64,000 nt of DNA from Casuarina equisetifolia (GCA_028551475.1 CM052354.1:20235258-20299257); one strand, 5' to 3'. Shown: positions 35,965-50,440, numbered from the stretch's first letter. The notes: generated by a model from the sequence alone, not told the origin. Numbers and translations: made by a program.

Positions 35965-38900
35965 TTACTCATCGTCTTTGTACGGATACTCTTCAGGAAC
36001 TTGCTTCAGAAGCTTCACCTGCAATTCAAATGCATCATCTCCACGGAGCATGTCGCGGACCCATGTGACTTCAGTCTTCATTGACACCTGAACATAAGAA
36101 AATATTACAAAATTATCTTGAGCATTATCTACGTCTCCCTGGCTAGTTTATCAAGATATTATATAAAGAACAGAGCAACAGACAGATTAATACTGTACAA
36201 AAATAGTAACTATTCTAAAATCCTAAATCTTATGTCAAACACAACAGTAGATTCATATATGAATCAGGTGTCAGGTAATTGATATTTCAATTTTTTCTTT
36301 CTGTTTTTTTCGGGTTTGGATTGTTAAAGTAGACTACAAACTGACTGGAATATGAAACCAACAACGGCATCCTTGCTCTCCATTCCAATCTCATGGGAGG
36401 GAGAATAGACCATACCACTTGAGCTAAAGCTTGGAGCTCAAGTATTATTCAGGTTCAAAGATCTTCAAAAGCATGGTACCTCAAAAATAACATGAGAAAT
36501 GAAAATCCTCGAGTGAAAAAGGTCATACATTGAAACAATATAAACCAATTTTTGGAGGCAAGCAAATAACAAAGAGAATATTTGTTATATACAAAAAAAT
36601 GCACCAGTGAAAGAGAGAAAAGAAATGGTTGAAGCTGTGCAGTAGGATGAGATGGAACTTACCATCTCTAGCGCTCCTCTAATGACTCCACTTAAAATGT
36701 TACAATAGTATAGACCTTGACAGGTATCAGGGAGCTCAACGAAGTCTACCAGAGGATTGTCCTCCAAAACTATACTGCAAGATGTCCCATCAGCATCCCA
36801 ATTGCTTACAGATGCAGTGACCCCTAAGAACATTTTAAAACCGACCTGCATAAAAGTATAATCAGGAAAATTTGGACAAGTAAATATCTTCATAAGATAG
36901 AAATTGATGCAGTGTATGTCTTGCAACCACACACAAAAAGCAGAAATACTTCAAAACTATAAAGCTTGAGAAGCATGCTAGAAAAAAAAAAAATCATGTT
37001 TGTAGATATGGAAAGGTAAGTGAAAACGTGTTATAAGAACCAACAACATCCATACAAAAAAGAAAGTGGAACATACACCAGGTCACCCAACTGACCTTAT
37101 ACTCACCATGCAAACCAGCAATTATTACAAAGCCACAGGCTTAAGGGATTGAGTGGGTACCACCAAAAGGGTCATTCCCAGACAGCATTGGGCTTGCCCC
37201 ACTAAAGTTTACTAGGCATATCAGAGATGTAATAGATCTTGCCATGTAGGTGAGGAAGATGGTACCCAGGCCCACTTGTGGCCCTGACACACCTGGCAAA
37301 ACTGGGTAAGTTGAGAACTGGATATGGACCCATTTACTATCCAGTTGATATATACAGGTAACAAAGTAAATACTTGTATAATCAGGGAACCATTGGTACG
37401 CATTAAGAACACATAACATTTTATAACTGAAGCTATCAAGTAATTGACACTGGCCAGTGTTGCTCTGCCTCTTCCTCGCACACTAGTTCTTGCAGCCATA
37501 CACTACCAAAGTTCCAAACCCTACTCCCCTCCTTCCTAAGCTTCCAAAAGTCTAAACTTAGTTTTAATCTTTTCCACCTCCGCCTCTAGGAAACGACATC
37601 CTGGCACTCCTGACTGCCTAACACTAATGGTTTTTCTGGCAATTTGGAATCAAGGTATCTGATTTCTACTGCCTGTAATTCTCAGTCTCTCCTTTCCCCT
37701 CTTTCTATCTGTCTATGTTGCTTAATTGCACTCCATATTCTCCAAGGACTCACCAAACCAACATGAAATGTGCATGATTTCTCTTCCCTAGCTCTTACAA
37801 GGACATAAAATCCTGTATTTCCTCCTGATGGTTGGCGAGCCTCCACTAAGTCTATTGGAATTGGCTCTGTGGGGACAGATTATGGAAATCCAAAAAAAAT
37901 CAGAAGAATCTCAAAAACTTCATCTTGTATCTTCTCCAACATCTCAAAACTAAATTGCAAAACAAGAGAAAAGAAGAGCCAGGAGACTCTACTTGCTTTT
38001 GTGAGCCTCAGAAATAAATGGAACAAGTCACCATACAACCTACGCAATTAACTATCCATGATCCAGAAGAAGTAAATCAAGAAAAAACTACTTCTAGAAG
38101 ACCCTTGGAGTGGCCAAGATCGTGCCAAAACCATAAATATTATTTCCATTGAATGCCTTCCTGTTCTATTCCTTTAATAAACCAACTCCAAATCAGCTAC
38201 TCAAATGAGTGAAAGTCCAGTCTTCCAATCCTTCCTGAATTTTAACACCATGAAATGCCACAGGGGCTGAAGCTCCTACCACATCCTACCTTAACAGAAT
38301 GAGTTGTGAATCTATCCCCTCATTGCCCCGTGAAAAAAAATTCTCCACAGGTCATTGTTTCTCATTCAAATATAACATATTAGCAATCTAACTGCAAATG
38401 GTAGTCTTGAAATGGAATGTCTATTTGGCAGTTGACTTCAGGTGTCACTATTCCAACCCAACAAACCCGACACCCCCCAACCCAAACAACAGGGAAAAAA
38501 AAGGATAACATATAAAACAAAGAATTGGATCATAAACTGCACCACAAGTAGTAATACAGGCCATAACGTACAAGTAAGACAAGTTGACAAAATTCAAAAC
38601 AACTAGGAGGATAATGTCAGCAAGAAACTAATTCAAATTATATTAAATCAAATGATGATCACTGACCTTTGCAATTACTTCAGCTGTCTCTTTGAAATCA
38701 GTGCATCTAGAGACATTAGATTTTGCCAGAAACTCATCAATCAGTCGAATACCAATATTATAACCCCTGCAAAATAATAAAATGGTTGAATTAGAAAAAC
38801 TTAGTCCTTCCATTTTCATAACGATCTAATCAATAATTTTGGACTAGATGCTCTAGTATGAACAACTATAAGTTGCTGCAGGGAGAAGACTATCATTTAA

Positions 38901-40341
38901 CACAATGAAAGTACGAAATTTGCAATGCCATGTGAGAGATGCTAGGGGGCCTCGAATAAGAGTGATGTAGCGACAACAAGGAATTACCATTCCCACCCCC
39001 CACCCCCACAAAGAAAAATATATAAAGAAAGTAAGATAATACATACACACATGCGCCATTTACTAACTGATTAAAATTGAAAGTTTTCCTATAACTGGAT
39101 ATTATTTAGCAATTAGCAAAGGAAATACCTCCTCCGTTCATAGATATAAGGTTGGACCACATCTAATAAAAAGGATTCTTGAACTACAAAACTAAGTCAT
39201 CCAAACTAAGTGCGCCTAAAGGTATTCCTCCAAAAGTGCTCATGAGGGAAGAGAGACACCAACTAATATAAGACCCACCTAATATGGTATCAGAGTAGGC
39301 TTTCCTTTCCCTTTTGGGTCAATAGCCAAGGAGGCCTTCCATGTCCATGTTGGTTGAAGATCTTCTTGGCGTGGAGGGGCATGTTGGGATTTCGTCCACA
39401 CCAGAAGTGGAGTTTCTTTCTTGGGACCTTTATATGAGTTGGTGTCTCTCTTTTCTCATGAGAACTTGTAGGGGAATACCATTAAGCCCACTTAATACAA
39501 ACATAAGTTTTGACGCCAGTGTATTTGTACCTATTGAAATATCCAGGGCATTTATCTCAACGAAAACTAATAAACTTCCAATTTGCACAAATATAATACA
39601 TAATCTTAAAGGAACAGACATTCATATCAAAATTCTTCCACAGTTCTTTGATCAAGGTCCCTTTATGTCCCACTATCAGCTCAAAAGGATGTTGAAACCA
39701 AGCATCATCACCAAGGTAAGAGCTAACCACTTAAATGGATTCTCACGAGCAAATGAAATTAAAACTTTCACGTCCTATTAATCTCCAACGAAAACACAAA
39801 CTTAATAATCACATGTAGAGACTAAAAATTACATTTGGTCGAGCTGTTTGTTTACTTCCTCAACCTCCTCCAGATCCGTAAGCAATTGGCGCACAATCGC
39901 CCCGTACGTCAAAGTAAACAGCTCAGCATTCTGCGCCATATGGAAATTACAAAGATCAACAATCGCAATAACACAGTCACTAAATCAAGAAACCAGGCAT
40001 CAATTTCTTAGTAACCTTACGAGATGAACATTCAAAAAAAAAAAAAATCCAGATCGATCACGGAAATCGCGACGTCAAGGAATACCAAAAAAATCATCAC
40101 AATCTCAAAATTCCACTTGTCCCCCGTGAAAATGATAGAAAAACATAATAGATCAATTCAAAAAAACATCAAAACCAACAAAATAACGACTACGAATTCA
40201 AACCGTATATCACAATTCAGATCGACTCATTAGTTCTTTTTCCAAACAGATTAGGGAAATGCAAGCTATGAGTTTTAAGCTCACCACGCGCTCAACATTG
40301 GCGAAGATTGCATCACCGGATCGAGGACCAACGGGAGCCAT
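35965..40341 (-). CDS. TRAPPC3 (BET3): TRAPP complex subunit 3 (BET3/TRAPPC3 homolog)
   Basis: Five exons on the - strand, 40341-40285, 39930-39833, 38766-38667, 36845-36663 and 36087-35965, join in phase to 561 nt (186 aa), the usual length of plant BET3. Readable order: MAPVGPRSGDAIFANVERV, then NAELFTLTYGAIVRQLL, then GYNIGIRLIDEF, then VGFKMFLGVTASV with ELPDTCQGLYYCN and GVIRGALEM, and finally KTEVTWVRDMLRGDDAFE, ending EEYPYKDDE. The Cys in LYYCN lies where the family's palmitoylated Cys is expected, though I cannot confirm that by alignment. BET3 is a core subunit of the TRAPP tethering complex that activates Rab GTPases at the ER-Golgi/Golgi. All splice sites are GT-AG. It appears intact and single copy here. 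Confidence 0.93.
36846..38666 (-). other. Intron 3 of TRAPPC3
   Basis: 1821-bp intron. Its less AT-rich part (about 37100-38480) has no recognised coding content; transposon debris is possible but no ends were identified. Confidence 0.6.
39100..39790 (+). mobile_element. Probable LTR-retroelement fragment in TRAPPC3 intron 2
   Basis: TGGTATCAGAGTAGGC at 39285-39300 is a near-perfect initiator-Met tRNA primer-binding site of the kind that follows a plant 5' LTR. It is preceded by about 190 bp that could be an LTR end and followed by a 146-aa frame (39341-39781) with no recognised domain. No second LTR was found. Confidence 0.4.
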
Positions 40342-41035
40342 TGTGGATGCGAGTCGATTGACAGAGATTGCTTCGCTCCTTCGAGTTTGGGTTCGCGGGA
40401 GTGTGTAACGGTGAGAACCTAGAGCTCGAAGGGTAGGACTGAGAGTCTTTGGTTGTAATGGGCCTGTGCTTTCTCCACAACGGTTCACAAATCTCTCGGC
40501 CCATATCCATTTCAAGGGTAGATAACGCCGTCTAGATATTTCTGACAGTTGACAAACTATCTAACGTAACCATTGGTCTGCCGTACGAGACAAGCCCCGG
40601 TCCCTTTCAGTGCGCGCGCACGAAACCATTCCTCACCTTTTCCTTTCTTTTTACCTCAGTTTTTAATTCTGATATGCATAAGCGATACGATGACGATGGA
40701 TGTATAACAAGGCAATTGCATCGTTACGCCCCCTTTTTTTTAGACTCCCAGTCTCTTTAAGCTCCACCTTGTCAACCACATTATAAAATCCTACGATAAA
40801 GCAATATTAAATTTTTGCATCTCGAATTATAAAGGCTAGGACCATAACTATTGAAATTTAGAATATGTCCCATCTTATTAATTTATCTGGTTGTTATGTT
40901 TTTTACGTATTAAATTTTATTCTTTCTCATTATTAGAAGAAAAATACCCTTCTCCCCCACTATAGCATGCCATGTCAATACACCAACTTTAGCCATACTA
41001 GCCCTACAACATCTTTGTTATTTTTAACAATTACA
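40342..41035. other. Upstream region of TRAPPC3
   Basis: The first ~200 bp are less AT-rich than the surroundings and are the likely promoter and 5' UTR of TRAPPC3 (- strand). No other gene was recognised. Confidence 0.5.
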
Positions 41036-42367
41036 TGATGTGGATGCATTTAAGGTCCAATATTATAGAGTTTCAATATCAAAGAGTTAAGAGTTTATAA
41101 CATAATCCAATTGGTCCAAAAAAAGCTAGGTTAAAGAGCAAATCACGAATATTCTCTAAAATCTTTACAGTTTTCATCATTAATGTTAGGGGTTTTCGAA
41201 ATAGTTGTTAAATCCTTAATTTCCTAAAGTTTCTTTATTGCTTGAGATTATTTATTTTTGTTTGTTTCCTTAACTGTGTGGTTACTAATTTATTTGAAAT
41301 TTTCATACTTGTCAAATCCATGATTTGTCTAGGATTCTCTTATTTGTCAAAATTTTAATTTCTCAAGACTTCTTAATTTTAAGGATTCCTAATTTGCGAG
41401 GATTCTTCTAGGTTTCTGTTAATTTAAAGCGAGCATTATTTTAGTTGTAAACAAATTTATTTTTTAGTAGAGAATAGAAACCCTAAGTTATTTGTTCAAC
41501 TTGCATCCTTTATCCAATTTTGTCCAAATTTGTGGTGAAGCACCTCCTTGATTGATGGCATGACATTTATGTCTTAGAGCTTATTTGGCATCTATCTATT
41601 GTTTTTATTTTTTCTTTTTTTTTCTCCAATTCTCTTTACCTAAACATTCATTTTTCTCACAAAAAACCCTAAAATAAATAAATAAATAAATAAATAATTA
41701 TGTAACATCTTTAACCCTAGCTTACTTAAGCCCACCATAAGATCTATCTAAAATGGTATCAAAGCGAAGTTATTCTTTTAACTGAGCTTTCCTCAAGATG
41801 TCTAATTCTAGTGGCAACTCTTTATCTAATTTTAATGGTCATTCTTCCCCAATTCCACCATAGGAAGTTACAAACAGAATGTTATTGTTTGAGTTAAGTG
41901 AGGTGAAAGAGCAATTGTCTGACATCCTCCTTGTGAAAGGGCAACTGTTTGACATCCTCTAGATGTTGTAAGCATTCCACCATGGCCCCTAAGGCAACCA
42001 AGATGAAGACTGTGCAGATTCTAATAATGATGAAAATGATCAGAGGAAGAGACTAGATGATGATTGTTGCCTACGTGTTGAGATCCCAAAATTCAAAGGT
42101 ACTCTTAACCCTAATGATTTTGTTGATTTACTATGTTGTATTGAAGGGGTGTTTGAGTTCAAGGGGTATAATAATTGGAAGAAATATAAGGTTGTCATTC
42201 TTCATCTCAAAGAATATATTTCTTTGTGATGGGAGAATTTTAAAAACAAAGAGATCAAGATGGAAAGGAGAAAGTTTGTTCATGGGAGAAAATAAAGAAG
42301 CTGCTCAAAAAATATTTCTTGCCTCATGATTACAGGCAAAATCCATAATGCAACCAAAAAGAAGATC
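41036..42367 (+). repeat. Left arm of the palindrome (LTR 41036-41751, PBS 41754, partial gag)
   Basis: Inverted copy of 42638-43973. It contains an (AAAT)n run at about 41671-41697 that the right arm lacks. The gag part is at about 42090-42340. Confidence 0.8.
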
Positions 42368-42637
42368 TAGAGATTATGTTCATGTTTCTTAGTGCCTCAA
42401 TCTTTAGAGCATCCAAACTTTTAAGGTCCACCTCCTTCTCTACCAACACCAAAAGCTTTGGTAAAACCAAATTGTTTTGTTTTGTTTGCATCATACCTTT
42501 TTCTTGGAGTTAAACTACTTTTATATCTTTCTTTGGTGAGACTTCTCTCTCATATTGCCTTTTAATCCTCATATCATAATCTTTCTTGTAGTAAGTGTGG
42601 TGCTACTGTTGCTGGTACTTAGAATCTATTAAAACAT

Positions 42638-43973
42638 GATCTTCTTTTTGGTTGCATTGTGAATTTTGCTTGTAATCGTGGGCAAGAAGTGTTTTTTTAG
42701 CAACTTTTTTAATTTCTCCCATGAATGGACCTTTTCCTTTCCATCTCAATCTACTTATTTCTTAATATTCTCTCACTACAAAGAGTATATTCTTTGAGAT
42801 GAAGAACATGCTTATACTTCTTCCAATCATCATACCCCTTGAACTTAAACACCCCTCTTTAATATGACATGGTTAATCAACAAAATCATTGGGGTTAAGA
42901 GTACCTTTGAATTATGAGATCTTTACATGCAGGCCATGATCATCATTTGGTCAAGTCCTTTGCTTACTTTCATCACTATTAGAATCTACACACTCTTCAT
43001 CTTGGTTGCCTTCGAGGCCATGGCAAAAGGCTTGCAACATCTAGAAAATGTCAAATAGTTTCCCTTTCATATGGAGGATGTCAAACAATTGCTCTCTTAT
43101 CTCGCCTAACTCAAGTGATAACATTCTATTTGTAACTTCTCATGGTGAAATTAAGAGAAAATGGCCATTAGGATTAGGCGAAAAGTTGCAACTGAGATTA
43201 GACATCTTGAAGAAAGCTTAATTAAAAGAATAACTTGGCTTTGATACCACTTGATACAGATCTTATGGTAAGCTTAAGCAAGCTTGGGTTAAAGATGTTA
43301 CATAAAAATCATTTTTTTGTGTTTTAGGATTTTTTATGAGAAAAGTGAGTATCTGGGTAGAAAGAATGAGAGAAAAACAAAAATAGAAAGAATAAAAACA
43401 AAAGATAGATGCCGAGTAAGTTGCAAGACATAAAGGTTGTGCCACCAATCAAGGAGGTGTTCCACCACCAATTTAGGCAAAATTGGATAAAGGAGGTAAG
43501 TTGAACAAACAACTTAAGGTTTTTATTCTTTGCTAAAAAAAAAATTTGTTTACAACTGAAATAATGCTACTTTTAAATAAGTAATTAAACCTAATCCTAT
43601 AAGGATCTTAACAAATTAGGAACCCTTAAAATTAAGAGAGTCTTGACAAATTAGGATTATGACAAAAAAAGGAATCCTAGACAAATCATGGATCTAGCAA
43701 GAATGAAAATCCAAATAAATTAGGAACCTAGATAGTTAAGGAAAACTAAATAAAAGAAATAATCACAAACAATAAAGAAACCTTAGGAAATTAAGGACTT
43801 AAACATTATTTTGGAAACCTCTAATATTAAGGACAAAAATTGTAGAGATTTTAGGAAATATTCATGATACGCTCTTTAACATAGCCCTTTCTAGATTCAT
43901 TGGATTATGTTGTGGACTCTTAACTCTTTGATGTTGGAACTTGTAATATTAGGCCTTAAGTGCATCCACATCA
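42638..43973 (-). repeat. Right arm of the palindrome (LTR 43251-43973, partial gag)
   Basis: Inverted copy of 41036-42367. On the - strand the gag part precedes the 270-bp centre, and the centre probably continues this copy's gag region. Confidence 0.8.
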
Positions 43974-44931
43974 TTACCAAACATTCATTACCTATTAGTT
44001 CAATGCCTAAAAACTCTTGGCCTTGTATTCAATTCCAAGTACATGAGTTTAGGTGTGTATGTACAAATTAAAAAAAAAAAAATCTCAAACATGTGATTGT
44101 CATTCCATCGTACCAAAGTTATGATTCAAGTCAAGAAAAGGAAATTTACCACCAATTATTGTAAATCAATCATAAAACTTTGATTTCACAATCTATTATG
44201 TAATATGATTTAAGACTTAATTTTGTTTTTATTTTTGTGAAAATTTTTTCTTTTGTATAGCAATTAGAGCTCACATATAAACTTAGGGTGAATGGTATGG
44301 TTTTTGAATTCTAGGGTATTTTCTGTTTTATCTCTTATTAATTGATTTTAAAGAAAATAATATTTTCTTTTTTATTCTCTCTTCAAATATAATATCAAGT
44401 CTAAATTTTAAGCATAACGCATTTTAACAAAAAAATTAAGACTTTATAATATTTTTTTGGCTCATGTATAAAAGATATATTAAAATCTAATGTATATGTC
44501 ATATTACTAATGTATTATTTTATTACAATTTTTATATATAAATATATTTTCTACTCTTATAAAACAGTATAAAGAAATGAAGAAAGTAAGCCTAAGAACC
44601 ATTTCAATTTTCGTGGATATAATGATAAGTAAGGACCACTTCAACAACTCCATTAGATTTGAACAAATGGAATTGCAAGAATCATGTCAATTATAAAACC
44701 CAGACAAAGAAAAACAAATAAATAAAGAAAGGAAGGAAGAGTAGTCATGCCAGATTCCCGCGTTCTTTCTCCTCGTTGACACCTCATATGTCCAAATACT
44801 CCTAATCTTGTTTAGTCTTATCCGAAAGGCTTATTTTGCACTTAATTTGAGCTTTTTAAAAGTCTGATAAAATTCATTAAAATTCCGAACAAAAACCCTA
44901 TAAATTTTCTCTTACTTTCTTGAATTTAGTT
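43974..44931. other. AT-rich intergenic region
   Basis: No gene or repeat was recognised apart from the TTACC flank at 43974. Confidence 0.5.
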
Positions 44932-45119
44932 ATATGCTAAAAAAGAATTTTTTTTTCTAACCCATTAACACCAAAAGGATATAAGTTTCCAAAAGGATTA
45001 TAAAAAAAAATAATGAAAGAATATATGTATAAAACCCTTTGTTCTTGATGTGGAAACTTATATCCTTTTGGTGCTAGGAGATATATGGGTTAGAAAAAAA
45101 AAATCCTTTTTTAGCATAT
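44932..45119. repeat. MITE-like foldback (about 60-bp stem)
   Basis: The left stem (44932-44991, from TATATGCTAAAAAAG to CAAAAGGATATAAGTTTCC) is the near-perfect reverse complement of the right stem (about 45051-45119, from GGAAACTTATATCCTTTTG to TTTTTTAGCATATA). The centre is about 60 bp. It ends roughly 330 bp upstream of the ubiquitin TATA box. A TA/TTA target duplication is possible but ambiguous in AT-rich flanks. Confidence 0.75.
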
Positions 45120-45447
45120 ATAAGGCTTTCACTTTGGTATTTTATATGTTGGTCTCCGGAGAATTCTTAGGGTATTAAAGTTCTACACAGACTTTTTCAA
45201 ATTAATCGTAACTGAATAAAATAAAGATAATTGTAAATGAAATAGCACAAGAATTAAAGTACGGTTCGCGTGCACTCAACGCCCGCCAAAGGAGTGTGGT
45301 GCGAGCCTGAGGAGTCCCAAGGGTTAGGCGAAAAGAATCCAATATTGGCTTGTCCTCCGGGCCACGACTAACGCACCGCCTCACCACGTGGCAAACATCC
45401 AACGGTTTCTTGTTCTATTGATTTCTCCGCTAGGTCGGCAATTCACC

Positions 45448-45455
45448 TATAAAAG
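45448..45455 (+). promoter_or_regulatory. TATA box of the polyubiquitin gene
   Basis: TATAAAAG in a GC-richer stretch, followed about 30 bp later by the likely transcript start (near 45480) and a leader that ends in a splice donor. Confidence 0.75.
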
Positions 45456-45535
45456 AGCGACCCCGAGCCCCAATCCTTCACAGTTCAAGCAAATCTCAGA
45501 AAGAAATACGTAGCGTGTTGTAGACCTCTCTCAGG

Positions 45536-47846
<2,311 letters not shown>

Positions 47847-48593
47847 TTTGGTCATTTGGAGCTAGGATCGTGTCCGGCACCATGGGTCCTTTGCTGGTGC
47901 TTTTCTCTCTTTTGGTGTGTTGGGCCCTATAATCGGGGCGTATAATATTGTTCCGAACTTGCTTAAGTTGGGCGTGTCATGATGGTAGGTGTTGAATGGT
48001 TATACTATGTTCGTATTATTAATGTTGTGAATAAAGTTACCTATCTTTATGCGTACCTATTACTGCGATTTGATATGGTTCTTAGTTGATGCTTATTATT
48101 AGAGATACCATGGCTTTGCATATGCTGTTGGTTGATGATTGGCAATGCTCCTTTTTTATGATTGGGGTGGTGTGCTCTTTTCTAGTGCATCGTGTCGCAT
48201 GGTCCTTGTTTACTGGCTCCTAATAGGTATAGGTCGCTTTATTTGGTATAGATTTCGACCTAAGCGGTGTTTTATGTATCTACAAAACCATTTAAAGAAC
48301 GCAAGTGCTCTGCTCTTGGTTCCACCACTGACTTCGTTAACTCTTTGTGCGCATCATTGATAGTGGTGTCGATAAAATAGAGATGGTGGTGGGTGCCGGG
48401 CTTTTTATTTGCGATTGTAGTGGTTGAATCCCCCTCGATCAAGTTGTTGGCTGAATGTGCGGTTAGGTAGGTTCAGTGCGCTGGGCTAAAAAGAGAAACT
48501 AGTCTGGGGGTGTATCAAAGACGAGATTAGGCTAAATCGAGTTACGAATCAGGGACTCCATTAGTTTCAAAGGATTGCAAAGGCTTAAAACAA
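47847..48593 (+). other. 3' flank of the polyubiquitin gene
   Basis: The GT-rich 3' UTR probably covers the first ~250 bp (AATAAAG near 48030 may be the polyadenylation signal). No coding feature beyond. Confidence 0.5.
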
Positions 48594-48656
48594 TTTTCGA
48601 AAATTGTCTTTAATATTTATCTATTCGCTTCGCATAAAACAGATGCAGATCTTCGT
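48594..48656 (+). pseudogene. Remnant of a second ubiquitin gene (intron end plus first codons)
   Basis: Aligns over about 60 bp with 46428-46488: TTCGAAAATT.TCTTTAA.ATTTATCTATT, CATAAAACAG and ATGCAGATCTT.GT. It keeps the splice acceptor, the ATG and about four codons, then breaks abruptly into unrelated sequence at about 48657. It cannot encode ubiquitin. Confidence 0.8.
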
Positions 48657-49912
48657 GATTCTTTTCATTCTAATTCTGACAGTGTCATTGAAGTCTCTAA
48701 ACTTTTCATATACTTTATGTTAAGATTATTGTACCTCTTAAGTTCCACAAAATACGCTTTACACTCGTATAAATATTTCTTTAGACATAAATATACCCAG
48801 AAAAAGAAGTGTTGGAAAAAATTGTGATTAGTAGTGAAAAATGCTTTAAACAAAATTTCTATACAAAAATCTGTTTAGTGGATTAAAAATGCTTCATGTT
48901 CTTTCCTTTCTTCCAACTACCTATTGTCTACGTTAGCACCTACGCCCGGGGCATCCACCAAAATCGGCACCGACGGGTCGTCCGGAAGAATAAAACTGCA
49001 CGGCACGACACTTGGCCCATGAGAGTATTACCAGCCACGATGCCCACTCCCACTGCCACTACCGTCTAGGAGTTTTGTTTGCAACTTTCTACGCCTCCTA
49101 ATGCTCGGTGTGGGCTAGCTATCTCTAACTTCACCTTCAACTCCAAGCCCTAGGAAGGGTCACCAATTGGTTGTAAAATTTATCTACACCTCAGATTCCA
49201 TTGTGAATCAGCTAGCAGTGATTGGGGAGAAAATTTATGAGAATGAATATCAAACATCGTTTCTAACCAAACTCGATCGTTTAGGTTGGGGCCGGCTTTG
49301 CTCCCCTGGCCACCGCCATTTCGGTTTAGACCTGAGCAAATCCTGTCTACTCGCGAAGACCTTCAAGGTTTATTATTATAGGTTTGATTGTGACCTTAGT
49401 TCTAGATGAAATGAACGGAAAATTTAATCTTACGTAAGGCCAAAAGTACAAGGAAGAAATCTCGTCAAACATATATCAAACATACGAAGAACACAATTTC
49501 TTCATCTTTTTTAAAGTTTAGCTTCTCTATCAAATTTAAAGTTTAACAAACTGTTTGAGATGCACTAATGTATTTTGCTTCATAAGTAGATAAAATGATA
49601 ATTTGTTACTTCTTGAAAGCCCATGAAGAACACTTCACTTCACATCAAAGCTATATCTCTTCATTTCATTTAACTCACCTGCAACTAGAAAATTTTTTTA
49701 ACTTTGCATTTCTTTCTTTTAAATACATCATCCAATAATCCAATGTCCTTTTTATGTGTAATGGTTGAAATCGTTAGTTTGTGGGCCTTACTTGACATGT
49801 TTATTATATGAGACCAAGATGTTGGGCCAACAACCTTGGTCCAAGCTTCTCGGTCATAATATTCTTGAGTTATGGATAACATTCCCTGCCGAAGACCCAT
49901 ATAAATGAGAAA
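48657..49912. other. Intergenic region
   Basis: No gene was recognised. A GC-richer stretch (about 48940-49330) has no open frame with family resemblance. Confidence 0.4.
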
Positions 49913-50440
49913 TCAAGTCTGCCTTCCAGGCGACCTCTTCTGAACAACAAAAGTCGAAGCGGGGGAGACAACGTTTGAGAACGGTGGAACAGTGGGCTTC
50001 ATTGTCATATGTGTGCAGAAAGCTTTGTACTCTCGTCCCAGTCCTTCAAGAAGACAAAAAGTTCTCGCGGAGTCCAAAAAGGGCTTCCCGATGGAGCTCA
50101 GCTGGCTATGGAGTCCCTGAAATTCACTCAGGTAGGTGGCCAACAGCTTGGATCCCTTCTGGATGTGATGCACTTGTGACTGAAGGTACTCCGAGACTCG
50201 GTCTTCTGTGCATATTGGTTTGCATGCGCCTCCCAAATTTGTACGGATGTTTCAACTGCAAACATGAACTGCCTCTGAAAGAGTACTGATTAGCCATGAC
50301 TTTCCAGGGCTGCGTTATTTCCCGTGCCTCATAAGCGGGATTAGGTTGCTTGATGCCATTGACAAGGAATTGCGCATGCGTGGAATCTGTTCGTGGCTGT
50401 TCGATTTTGATGTAGTGGATGAAAACGCAGATTGGGCTTG
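49913..50440 (-). pseudogene. Ty1/copia gag relic
   Basis: The - strand frame at 50236-49913 reads like the copia gag (UBN2) family: VHHIQKGSKLLATYL, then ISSIGKP-type spacing (LSSIGKPFLDS) and FCLLEGLGREYKAFCTHM. Upstream on the same strand (about 50440-50250) further gag-like pieces (LISTLSEAV) occur with stops and frame shifts. No LTRs were found nearby. Its nearest relative in the window is the gag of copia element 1. Confidence 0.65.

Larger units (their letters stand above)
41036..43973. mobile_element. Palindromic Ty3/gypsy-like structure: LTR-gag // gag-LTR, head to head
   Basis: The left arm (41036-42367) and right arm (42638-43973) are reverse complements over about 1.33 kb, with a 270-bp centre. 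Each arm begins at its outer end with TGATGTGGATGCA and runs about 715 bp to a primer-binding site (TGGTATCAAAGC at 41754 and its complement ending near 43249), so the outer parts are LTRs. The inner parts are partial gag: reading inward on the left arm, NPNDFVDLL, VFEFKGYNNWKK and ISLWWENF-like stretches, degraded by stops, match gypsy gag proteins. Outer flanks are TTACA (41031-41035) and TTACC (43974-43978), a near-perfect target duplication. The arms differ by many transitions (by eye roughly 80-85% identical). Confidence 0.8.

Noticed and set aside
41671-41697. (AAAT)n run as a CRISPR-like or regulatory repeat
   Set aside because: A plain tetranucleotide microsatellite inside an LTR; no spacer structure, and the genome is eukaryotic.
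42057-42329. 90-aa frame as a host gene
   Set aside because: Partly out-of-frame reading of the gypsy-like gag in the left palindrome arm; the gag frame explains the sequence better.
45202-45402. 66-aa frame on the - strand in the ubiquitin upstream region
   Set aside because: Lies in the promoter-proximal GC-richer stretch; starts without context and shows no family resemblance.
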